Of a stretch of 64,000 nt of DNA, positions 18,513-26,391 are shown piece by piece; positions within the stretch are counted from its first letter, which is position 1; each line of letters opens with the position of its first letter. The notes under the pieces are model-generated. The model saw only the letters and a list, made by a program, of their open reading frames with translations, was not told the origin of the DNA and did not search any database. The translations under genes and the position numbers were made by a program. Source of the stretch: CAXBNB01 sp040151475 (GTDB taxonomy: Bacteria > Bacteroidota > Bacteroidia > Cytophagales > Cyclobacteriaceae); assembly GCF_040151475.1 (NCBI RefSeq), contig NZ_JBDKWG010000132.1, forward strand, positions 62,001-126,000. The letters run 5' to 3'.

Positions 18513-19247
18513 ATGAAACTAAAACTAATTGGTTTAGCCATATCGATTCAATTGATTTTGACCACTGTTATGTATGCGGGTGACACTAATGAAAAAGGAA
18601 AACTCTTGTACCAAAACAAACTGTCAAAGGAAAGGGATATCAAGGATTGGAAATTGGAAGGGCCCGCCAATATAGAGTTTAAAGAAGGTTGGATGCACAT
18701 GTATTCACCTAATGAAGAAGGCCATCATGTGCTTTGGTGTCCGGAGAATTTTCCGGGAAGTTTTATTGCTGAATGGGAGTTGCAAAATATTGAGCCGGAT
18801 GCCGGGCTTTGCATTGTTTTTTTTGCTGCGAAAGGAGCTAATGGGGAAGATATATTTGACCCTTTACTGAAAAAAAGGGATGGAGTGTTCAGCGGCTACA
18901 CCAAAAGCGATTTGAACAATTACCATATTTCTTACTATGCAAACGGAAAAGACAACCGGGCAAGGGAAGTTGCGCATCTTAGAAAAAATGCAGGTTTCAA
19001 TAAAGTTCAGGTAGGAGAGATAGGAATTCCGGCAAATTCTACTGAGATATTCAAAATGAAGCTTATAAAAAACAACAACAAGATACAGATGTTTGCCAAT
19101 GGAAGGAAAATCATAGATTGGGTTGATGATGGTAAGGAATATGGGCCAGTATTAGATGGAGGAAAAATAGGGTTGAGGCAAATGAAATGGACACATTTCA
19201 GGTATAGGAACTTCAAGGTTTGGGAATTGGTAAATTCAAAGAAATAA
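18513..19247 (+). CDS. DUF1961-family secreted protein, concanavalin-like fold
   Basis: A 244-residue protein with a signal peptide (cleavage near MYAGD, residue 22). It matches the DUF1961 pattern: LYQNKLSKERDIKDWKLEGP, then WMHMYSP, HHVLWCPENFPGSF, EWELQNIEPDAGLCIVFFAA and the C-terminal GKIGLRQMKWTHFRYRNFKVW. The fold is expected to be a glucanase/lectin-like jelly roll. DUF1961 proteins recur beside sulfatases and lyases in marine Bacteroidota and Planctomycetota, so carbohydrate binding or cleavage is likely, but no activity can be read. The following sulfatase starts eight bases after its stop. Confidence 0.75.
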   Translation: MKLKLIGLAISIQLILTTVMYAGDTNEKGKLLYQNKLSKERDIKDWKLEGPANIEFKEGWMHMYSPNEEGHHVLWCPENFPGSFIAEWELQNIEPDAGLCIVFFAAKGANGEDIFDPLLKKRDGVFSGYTKSDLNNYHISYYANGKDNRAREVAHLRKNAGFNKVQVGEIGIPANSTEIFKMKLIKNNNKIQMFANGRKIIDWVDDGKEYGPVLDGGKIGLRQMKWTHFRYRNFKVWELVNSKK

Positions 19248-19254
19248 AACGTGT

Positions 19255-20634
19255 ATGTCAATGAAATTTCAAAAGGTATTTAAAAGATCGGTACTATATT
19301 TAACCATGTTTCCAGCATTGTTTCTGGTGATGGTGAATGTTCAGGCTGCACCTAAAACCAAACCTAATGTCATCGTTATATATACTGACGATCAGGGTTC
19401 AATCGACCTAAATATTTATGGAGCGAAGGATTTGCAAACGCCTAATATGGATGCGTTGGTACAAGATGGTGTGCGTTTTACACAGTTTTATGGAGCACCA
19501 GTTTGTTCTCCTTCCAGAGCAGGTTTGCTCACAGGAAAAACACCTCAAAGAGCCGGAGTACCCGGAAATATTCCATCTGTACCTGAGACTACCAGAGGAC
19601 TAAAGTCAGAACAATACACTATGGCGGAAATGTTTAAAGATGCTGGCTACAAAACCGCCCACATTGGCAAATGGCATCTGGGGGATCAGTCGGGAATGCT
19701 ACCGAATGACCAGGGGTTTGACTATTCATTTGGCCATCATGTAGGTTGCATCGACAATTTCTCACATTTCTATTATTGGAGAGGGCCAAACCGTCATGAC
19801 TTGTACCGAAACGGGAAAGAAGTTTTTTACAACGGGCAGTTTTTTCCTGATTTGATGGTCAAAGAGGCTTCAGCGTTTTTGGAAGAAAACAAAGACAACC
19901 CTTTTTTTATTTATTATGCCCTCAATACCCCGCATTATCCTTACCAAGGGACACCCGAATGGCTCAAATATTACCAGGACAAAGGAGTTGCCTATCCCCG
20001 TGATTTGTATGCAGCATTTTTATCCACTCAGGATGACAAGATTGGAGAATTGATCAGTAAATTGAAAGCACTGAATCTGTATGAAAATACCATCATCGTT
20101 TTCCAATCAGATAATGGATATTCGACTGAAGAACGGGCGCATTTTGGAGGAGGTAATGCAGGTTCTTATCGTGGAGCAAAGTCTTGTCTTTTTGAAGGAG
20201 GATACAGAGTTCCGGCTGCTATTACCTGGCCGGCAAAGCTTCCAAAGAATCAAATCAGAGATCAGTTTGCAGTCAATGCCGATTGGATGCCGACTTTGGC
20301 AGAGTTGTGTGATATAAACTTAGATACTAAAGACTTAGATGGTAAAAGCCTTATGCCTGTCATTAATGATGAACAAGCCAAAAGTCAGCATAATGAAATA
20401 TTCTCCTGGCAACATGGCAAACAATGGGCTACAAGAAACGGAAAATGGAAACTTTTGGGTAACCCCGTGGACAAAACCAACAAAGCACCGTTGACCGATG
20501 ATGATAAAATTTTTCTGGTGAATCTGGAAATAGATCCCGGAGAAATGAACAACCTGGCTTCAAATCATCCCGATTTGGTACAGAAGCTTACCAAGCAATA
20601 TGAAGAGTGGTTGAAAGTAAATACTCAGGACTAA
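19255..20634 (+). CDS. Sulfatase (arylsulfatase-like, S1 family), first of the cluster
   Basis: A 459-residue exported sulfatase with a signal peptide ending near VQAAP (residue 32). Metal-binding DD lies at 45-46 (IYTDDQGS). The formylglycine site is Cys84 in PVCSPSRAGLLTGK, the standard C-x-P-S-R form. The second signature GYKTAHIGKWHLGD (about residues 131-144) and the DNGYSTEERAHF metal segment are also present. It removes sulfate esters from a carbohydrate in the periplasm; the exact position cannot be told from sequence. A formylglycine-generating or anaerobic maturase is needed and is not in the window. Confidence 0.9.
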   Translation: MSMKFQKVFKRSVLYLTMFPALFLVMVNVQAAPKTKPNVIVIYTDDQGSIDLNIYGAKDLQTPNMDALVQDGVRFTQFYGAPVCSPSRAGLLTGKTPQRAGVPGNIPSVPETTRGLKSEQYTMAEMFKDAGYKTAHIGKWHLGDQSGMLPNDQGFDYSFGHHVGCIDNFSHFYYWRGPNRHDLYRNGKEVFYNGQFFPDLMVKEASAFLEENKDNPFFIYYALNTPHYPYQGTPEWLKYYQDKGVAYPRDLYAAFLSTQDDKIGELISKLKALNLYENTIIVFQSDNGYSTEERAHFGGGNAGSYRGAKSCLFEGGYRVPAAITWPAKLPKNQIRDQFAVNADWMPTLAELCDINLDTKDLDGKSLMPVINDEQAKSQHNEIFSWQHGKQWATRNGKWKLLGNPVDKTNKAPLTDDDKIFLVNLEIDPGEMNNLASNHPDLVQKLTKQYEEWLKVNTQD

Positions 20635-20714
20635 ATAACAGACCTAAAAAGAATGAAATGATAAGTGAATAAATTAGCTGAAAGTTCAACTGGAAAATAC
20701 ATTGCTCATTTAAT

Positions 20715-22175
20715 ATGATAAAAACTAAACTATACTTCATCCAAATAGTATGCATCGTCTTTTGCTTGTCACAATTTGCTTGTCAGCCGAGAGTGCAGCA
20801 GAAACCAAACGTGCTCATGATCTGTATCGATGACCTGAACGACTGGATTGGTTGTATGGGTGAGAATGCTTCTGCTATTACACCTAATATAGACAGGTTA
20901 GCATCACAAGGAACATTGTTCACCAATGCCCATTGCCAGACTGCACTTTGTGGGCCTTCCCGTGCTTCCATCATGTCCGGACTCAGGCCTTCTACTTCAG
21001 GAGTTTATGGACAAATCAAAGACAATGATGTCAGAACTGCCTCAAGTGCTATGGAAGGCATTAAATTTTTACCGGAATATTTTGGAATGAATGGTTACAA
21101 AACCATGGGAATAGGCAAAATTTTTCATGGTCATGCTCCTGATGGAGTTTTTCAGCAATCAGGTGGAAGAGAAGGCGGTTTTGGTCCAAAACCGGAAGGA
21201 AAAAAACGGTTTCATTGGGATAATCAGGGAACCTCAACGGATTGGGGGGCATTTCCCGATGCAGATGAAAAAATGCCTGATTACAATTCAGCACATTGGG
21301 CAATGGACAGGTTGAACGAAAAGCATGACAAACCATTTTTTCTTACAGTAGGTTTCGTCAGGCCGCATGTACCCTGGTATGTTCCTCAAAAATGGTTCGA
21401 CATGCATCCTTTGGATCAGATTCAACTTCCTCCTTACAAAAAGGATGATAAAGATGACCTTCCTGAAATGGCATTAAAAGTTGATGAATTAGCTATGATG
21501 CCTACTACGGATTGGGCAATTGAAACCAACCAATGGAAAGACATAGTGCAAGCCTATCTTGCAAGCACCACTTTTGTGGATTACTATGTTGGTGAAGTCT
21601 TAAAGGCACTTGAAAACAGTCCCTATAAGGACAATACCATAGTAGTGCTTTGGTCAGATCATGGCTATCGTTTGGGAGAAAAGGGGACATTTGCCAAGCA
21701 TTGTATGTGGCAGGAAGGTACCAATGTTCCTTTGATTGTGAAAACGCCAAGCGGTGTGGGAGGGTCGAAAAACAACAATCCGGTAGAGTTGCTCGATATT
21801 TACCCAACCTTACTGGATCTATGTGGTTTACCTCCAAATTCCAGTAATGAAGGGACGAGTTTAAAATCTTTGCTTGACAACTCTAAAAGCAAATGGAAAG
21901 ATGCTGCGGTTACTACTTTTGGCCGAAACAACCATGCGGTGGTAACTGAAGAATACAGGTATATCAGGTATGAAAACGGTGCTGAAGAATTGTACGACAG
22001 GGCGGTTGACCCCAATGAATGGGATAACCTTGCAAACAAGCCGGAAACAGGGGGAATTAAATTAATGCTCCAAAAATATTTACCAAAAACCAATGCATTG
22101 TGGTCTCCAAAATCCTCAATGAAACACAATCCATATTTTATTAAAAACATGGCTGAAAATTCAGCTTCGAAATAA
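20715..22175 (+). CDS. Sulfatase lipoprotein, iduronate-2-sulfatase-like
   Basis: A 486-residue lipoprotein (lipobox LSQFAC, Cys23). Metal-binding DD is at 39-40 (CIDDLNDWIGCM) and the modified residue is Cys79 in TALCGPSRASIMSGLRP. The CGPSR core, the DLNDW opening, and the later GKIFHG, FLTVGFVRPHVPW and WSDHGYRLGEKGTFAKHCMWQEGTNVPLI segments (read in parts) are typical of the iduronate-2-sulfatase subgroup. This fits desulfation of 2-O-sulfated uronic acids in a heparan/dermatan-like substrate. It is 80 bp downstream of the first sulfatase. Confidence 0.88.
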   Translation: MIKTKLYFIQIVCIVFCLSQFACQPRVQQKPNVLMICIDDLNDWIGCMGENASAITPNIDRLASQGTLFTNAHCQTALCGPSRASIMSGLRPSTSGVYGQIKDNDVRTASSAMEGIKFLPEYFGMNGYKTMGIGKIFHGHAPDGVFQQSGGREGGFGPKPEGKKRFHWDNQGTSTDWGAFPDADEKMPDYNSAHWAMDRLNEKHDKPFFLTVGFVRPHVPWYVPQKWFDMHPLDQIQLPPYKKDDKDDLPEMALKVDELAMMPTTDWAIETNQWKDIVQAYLASTTFVDYYVGEVLKALENSPYKDNTIVVLWSDHGYRLGEKGTFAKHCMWQEGTNVPLIVKTPSGVGGSKNNNPVELLDIYPTLLDLCGLPPNSSNEGTSLKSLLDNSKSKWKDAAVTTFGRNNHAVVTEEYRYIRYENGAEELYDRAVDPNEWDNLANKPETGGIKLMLQKYLPKTNALWSPKSSMKHNPYFIKNMAENSASK

Positions 22176-22199
22176 AGCTATACAGAACCAGATACTATT

Positions 22200-23732
22200 A
22201 TGAATAGATTTCACTACGGATTCATTGCAATTTTTCTCCTTTTCCTATTTAGTTGTTCTCCTGATAAAAAGGAAGCAGCACCTGACAAACCAAACATCAT
22301 CTACATTCTGGCAGATGATCTCGGGTATGGAGATGTATCGGCGTACAATCCCCAATCCAAAATCAAAACCCCGAATATTGACCAATTGGCATCCGAAGGA
22401 ATGCGATTTACTGACGCACATTCACCTTCTTCGGTGTGTACTCCTACCAGGTACGGTATTTTGACAGGGCGGTATTGCTGGAGAACGAAATTGCCACAAG
22501 GTGTACTTAGGGGATATGGTAAAGCCCTGATAGAAAAGGACAGGGAAACAATAGCTTCGCTTTTGAAGGAAAACGGATATACCACTGGTGTGATTGGCAA
22601 ATGGCATCTGGGAGTAGATTGGGTGGTGAAAGAAGAATTTAAAGACTCACTTCAAAACGGAAAGGCAGATTGGAATGAATTTGGAATGATGACCCAAATG
22701 GATGAAAACTGGGTGGATTTTTCTCAAAAACCAACTGATGGGCCATTGAATCATGGTTTTGATTACAGTTACATTTTACCCGCTTCATTGGACATGCAAC
22801 CCTACTGCTATTTGGAAAATGATGTATTGACCGAGTTGCCTACAGAGCATACCCCAGGAAATGAACTCAATTCAGCATCCTATGCCACCGGGGCATTTTG
22901 GCGTCCGGGTAAAATCACCAAAAGCTTTGATTTTTATGATGTCCTTCCCAATTTCATCAGGCAGGCCAAAACATTTGTAGAATCTCATGCCAAAGACAAG
23001 AAACCATTTTTTCTTTACCTGCCTCTCGCTGCTCCGCACTCACCCTGGGTGCCGACGGAAAACTACAACGGAAAATCAGGGGCAGGCGAATACGGAGACT
23101 TTGTACAAATGGTGGATGATCAGGTGGGCAGTTTCCTGAAAACCATCGATCAAAGCGGTATTTCAGACAATACCATTGTTGTGTTTACCAGTGATAACGG
23201 GCCGTTTTGGAAACCTGATTTCATAGAAAGATTCAACCACCGTGCTGCTGCTAACTATAGAGGAATGAAGGCTGATATACATGAAGGTGGGCACAGGATA
23301 CCGTTTATGGTGCGTTGGCCGGGAAAAATACAGCCCGGCAGTCAAAGCAATTTCACTACAACCTTGACCAATCTGATGGCCACAACTGCCGATGTACTTG
23401 GAGTGAAATTGAAAGTCAACTCAGGAGAAGATAGCCAAAGTATTTTGCCGATTTTAATGAATGATAAATCTAAAATAACTGAAGCCATGCCTGTGGTTCA
23501 CCATTCTTCGAAGGGCTTTTTTGCCATAAGAAAAGGAGATTGGAAATTGATGGAGAGACAGGGTTCAGGAGGGTTTTCTGAACCTGTTATTATTGAGCCA
23601 AAAGAAGATGAACCCATTGGTCAATTGTACAACTTGAAAGACGATCCATCGGAAACCAATAACCTTTATGCAGATAAAACGGAGATCGTAATGGAATTAA
23701 TATCCGAATTGGACAAGATCAGGAATAGATGA
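22200..23732 (+). CDS. Sulfatase lipoprotein with variant CTPTR formylglycine motif
   Basis: A 510-residue sulfatase with a lipobox-like LFSC (Cys19). Metal ligands are DD39-40 in YILADDLGYGD; the nucleophile site is Cys80 in SSVCTPTRYGILTGRY. The Ser of the classical C-x-P-S-R motif is Thr here, a variant seen in some S1 subfamilies and still conforming to CxPxR. GVIGKWHLG follows. It starts 25 bases after the previous stop, and its own stop codon region nearly abuts the FG-GAP gene. It is periplasmic, probably acting on a different sulfate position from its neighbours. Confidence 0.88.
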   Translation: MNRFHYGFIAIFLLFLFSCSPDKKEAAPDKPNIIYILADDLGYGDVSAYNPQSKIKTPNIDQLASEGMRFTDAHSPSSVCTPTRYGILTGRYCWRTKLPQGVLRGYGKALIEKDRETIASLLKENGYTTGVIGKWHLGVDWVVKEEFKDSLQNGKADWNEFGMMTQMDENWVDFSQKPTDGPLNHGFDYSYILPASLDMQPYCYLENDVLTELPTEHTPGNELNSASYATGAFWRPGKITKSFDFYDVLPNFIRQAKTFVESHAKDKKPFFLYLPLAAPHSPWVPTENYNGKSGAGEYGDFVQMVDDQVGSFLKTIDQSGISDNTIVVFTSDNGPFWKPDFIERFNHRAAANYRGMKADIHEGGHRIPFMVRWPGKIQPGSQSNFTTTLTNLMATTADVLGVKLKVNSGEDSQSILPILMNDKSKITEAMPVVHHSSKGFFAIRKGDWKLMERQGSGGFSEPVIIEPKEDEPIGQLYNLKDDPSETNNLYADKTEIVMELISELDKIRNR

Positions 23733-23767
23733 TATTTGATGGCTTATCTCACATTAAATTAAAAAAT

Positions 23768-24976
23768 ATGGCAAAAGGTTTATTCACAATACTGACACTT
23801 CTGAGTTTCAATATTGCCTTTGGACAAAATTGGGCTCAACATACCATTGATGCTTCTTCAAACGGGGCTGATGGAGTGAAATTAGCGGATATAAATAAGG
23901 ATGGTTTATTAGACATTACTACCGGATGGGAAGAAGGTGGTATTACTAAGCTGTACCTTAATCCCGGTAAAGGCAAAGTAAAGGATGAATGGCCGTCTGT
24001 GGTAGTCGGAGAAACGCCAAAGGTAGAAGATGCCGTATTTGCAGACATGAACAATGATGGATATTTAGATATTGTCAGCTGTACAGAAAATAAGTCTGAA
24101 AAGATATTTGTTCATTTTGCCCCAAAGAAGGACTTTTTGAATCCTAAAAAATGGAAACAAAGTGTATTGTCTGCTTCTGAAGGAGTTACGATGTGGATGT
24201 ATGCTGAGCCAATACAATTGGATGGAAAGTATGGAACAGACCTGATAGCAGCCGGAAAGGGAGAAAATTCACAATTGGGATGGTTTGAAGCCCCTGAAAA
24301 GAGCAATGACCTGAATGGCTGGAAGTGGCATCCCATATCACCAATGGGTTGGGTAATGTCGATCGTAGTTCGGGATATGGATGGAGATGATGATATGGAC
24401 GTAGTGGTTACGGACAGAAGGGCAGAACTTCAAGGCTGTCGGTGGTTGGAAAATCCTGGAACAGGTGAGCGACAAAAACAGGAATGGGCTAATCATTTTA
24501 TTGGTGGAAAAGAACTTGAAGTGATGTTTATAGATATGGCGGATTTGGATAATGATGGTATGGAAGAAATAATCTTAACAGAACGCACAAATCAAACTAT
24601 CAGGATTTATAAAAGGACAGACAAATCAGGATTGGAATGGACAGAACAAATCATCGATGTGCCTTCTACCACTGGTAATTGCAAATCCGTGAGTATTGGA
24701 GATATCAATGGTGATGGTGTGAAGGACTTTGTGCTGAGTACCAATACAGATAATGAAGAGAAAGTAGGATTGACCTGGTTGGATGGGAAAAAGATTGAGA
24801 ATGTTTCAGGAATTGATTTTCAACCAATATCAGGTGTACATCGATCAAAGTTTGACAAAGTTGAACTTCTGGATATTGATGCAGATGGAGATTTGGATGT
24901 ACTGATCTGTGAAGAGAATTTTGGAGAAAAAAGTGAAGGTTTGGGTGTGGTGTGGTATGAAAATAATATAAAGTAA
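23768..24976 (+). CDS. Secreted FG-GAP/VCBS repeat protein
   Basis: The ATG at 23768 (402 residues) is preferred, as it begins a signal peptide MAKGLFTILTLLSFNIAFGQ; an upstream ATG at 23729 overlaps the sulfatase stop by four bases. At least six calcium-binding DxDxDG-type loops are visible: DINKDGLLDI, DMNNDGYLDI, DMDGDDDMDV, DLDNDGMEEI, DINGDGVKDF and DIDADGDLDV. They imply a seven-bladed propeller of integrin/FG-GAP type. Such proteins are often found among sulfatases in Bacteroidota and Planctomycetota clusters, perhaps as binding or scaffold proteins. No enzyme motif was seen. Confidence 0.8.
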   Translation: MAKGLFTILTLLSFNIAFGQNWAQHTIDASSNGADGVKLADINKDGLLDITTGWEEGGITKLYLNPGKGKVKDEWPSVVVGETPKVEDAVFADMNNDGYLDIVSCTENKSEKIFVHFAPKKDFLNPKKWKQSVLSASEGVTMWMYAEPIQLDGKYGTDLIAAGKGENSQLGWFEAPEKSNDLNGWKWHPISPMGWVMSIVVRDMDGDDDMDVVVTDRRAELQGCRWLENPGTGERQKQEWANHFIGGKELEVMFIDMADLDNDGMEEIILTERTNQTIRIYKRTDKSGLEWTEQIIDVPSTTGNCKSVSIGDINGDGVKDFVLSTNTDNEEKVGLTWLDGKKIENVSGIDFQPISGVHRSKFDKVELLDIDADGDLDVLICEENFGEKSEGLGVVWYENNIK

Positions 24977-24986
24977 AATATGAGAT

Positions 24987-26381
24987 ATGAAAAACACGTG
25001 GATTTTAACTCTGGTTATATTTATAATAACTTTATTTTCCTGTAATCAACCCATCAAAGCAGAAAAGAAACCAAATATAGTTTTTATTCTGGCAGACGAT
25101 TGCAGCTATTGGGATTTGGGTACATATGGTAGTAAAGACGCCATTACCCCAAACATCGACAAATTGGCCAATCAGGGCATGAAATTTACCAAATGCTATC
25201 AGTCAGCCCCCATGTGTTCACCTACCAGACACAACCTTTATACTGGTTTGTATCCGGTAAAAACAGGGGCATATCCTAACCATACAATGGCCAATGAAGG
25301 TACTAAAAGTATCGTGCATCATTTGAAACCTCTGGGCTACAGGGTAGCACTTGCCGGGAAAACCCATATAAGCCCTCAGGAGGTGTTTCCTTTCGAATAC
25401 CTCAAAGGTGTGAATAATGAGGATTTTTCAGATGTCGACAAGTTTATTCACGATGCAAAATCAAAAGACCAACCATTTTGCCTATTTGTCTGTTCCAAAG
25501 AGCCACATACACCATGGGATAAAGGGGATCCAGGCTTGTTTCCGCCGGATAAATTGACTTTGCCTCCGTTTTTTGTAGATACTCCGGATACTCGTGAAAA
25601 TTTTTCCCGCTATATGGCTGAAATTAATTACCTCGATGGCCAGGTTGGTGAAGTATTGGAAATGCTTGAAGAGCAGGGTTTAACAGAAAATACACTAGTG
25701 ATTTTCTCTAGCGAACAGGGCAATAGTTTTCCATTTGCTAAGTGGACTTGTTATGATGTAGGAGTGCATTCGGCTTTTATTGCCAGGTGGCCTGGAAAAA
25801 TAAAGCCCGGTTTAGTCTCGGATGCCATTATCGAATATTCGGATGTGGTACCCACATTCGTGGAAGTGGCTGGAGGAGATCCAATTAAAAATCTTGATGG
25901 AAAAAGTTTGATGAATCTATTTCAGGGAAAAACAGATATGCATAAAGATTATGCATACAGTTTGCAAACCACACGGGGGATTAACAACGGGAGTGAATAT
26001 TATGGTATTCGATCGGTAGTATCAAACCAATATCGGTACATTTTGAACCTGACACCAGAAGTACCTTTCAAGAATAATATTACAGAAAAAGAGTCATGGT
26101 TCGATTCATGGAAGAAGGTTGGGAAATCAAATGAAATGGCTGCAACACTAGTTGAAAATTATCAATACCGTCCTGCTATAGAATTGTACGATGTACAAAA
26201 TGACCCTTTCAATATGGATAATCTTGCTGATAATTCAGAGTATAAAGCCATAATCGATGAAATGCATGGCAAACTGATGGATTGGATGAAAGCATGTGGC
26301 GATAAGGGCCAGCAAACAGAAATGGAAGCAATGTTGCACATGCCAAAGTGGGTTAAAAAAGAGAAATTAAAAGACAAGTAA
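24987..26381 (+). CDS. Sulfatase lipoprotein, N-sulfoglucosamine sulfohydrolase-like
   Basis: A 464-residue lipoprotein sulfatase (lipobox TLFSC, Cys19). DD37-38 binds metal (FILADDCSYWDLG), and Cys77 in PMCSPTRHNLYTGLYP is the formylglycine precursor; again Thr replaces Ser. The shape of this segment, the GYRVALAGKTHISP block and the short mid-region resemble heparan N-sulfatase-like (S1_8-type) enzymes. It begins ten bases after the FG-GAP gene and ends ten bases before the heparinase gene, indicating one operon. Substrate specificity remains inference. Confidence 0.85.
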   Translation: MKNTWILTLVIFIITLFSCNQPIKAEKKPNIVFILADDCSYWDLGTYGSKDAITPNIDKLANQGMKFTKCYQSAPMCSPTRHNLYTGLYPVKTGAYPNHTMANEGTKSIVHHLKPLGYRVALAGKTHISPQEVFPFEYLKGVNNEDFSDVDKFIHDAKSKDQPFCLFVCSKEPHTPWDKGDPGLFPPDKLTLPPFFVDTPDTRENFSRYMAEINYLDGQVGEVLEMLEEQGLTENTLVIFSSEQGNSFPFAKWTCYDVGVHSAFIARWPGKIKPGLVSDAIIEYSDVVPTFVEVAGGDPIKNLDGKSLMNLFQGKTDMHKDYAYSLQTTRGINNGSEYYGIRSVVSNQYRYILNLTPEVPFKNNITEKESWFDSWKKVGKSNEMAATLVENYQYRPAIELYDVQNDPFNMDNLADNSEYKAIIDEMHGKLMDWMKACGDKGQQTEMEAMLHMPKWVKKEKLKDK

Positions 26382-26391
26382 ATATCGCAAT

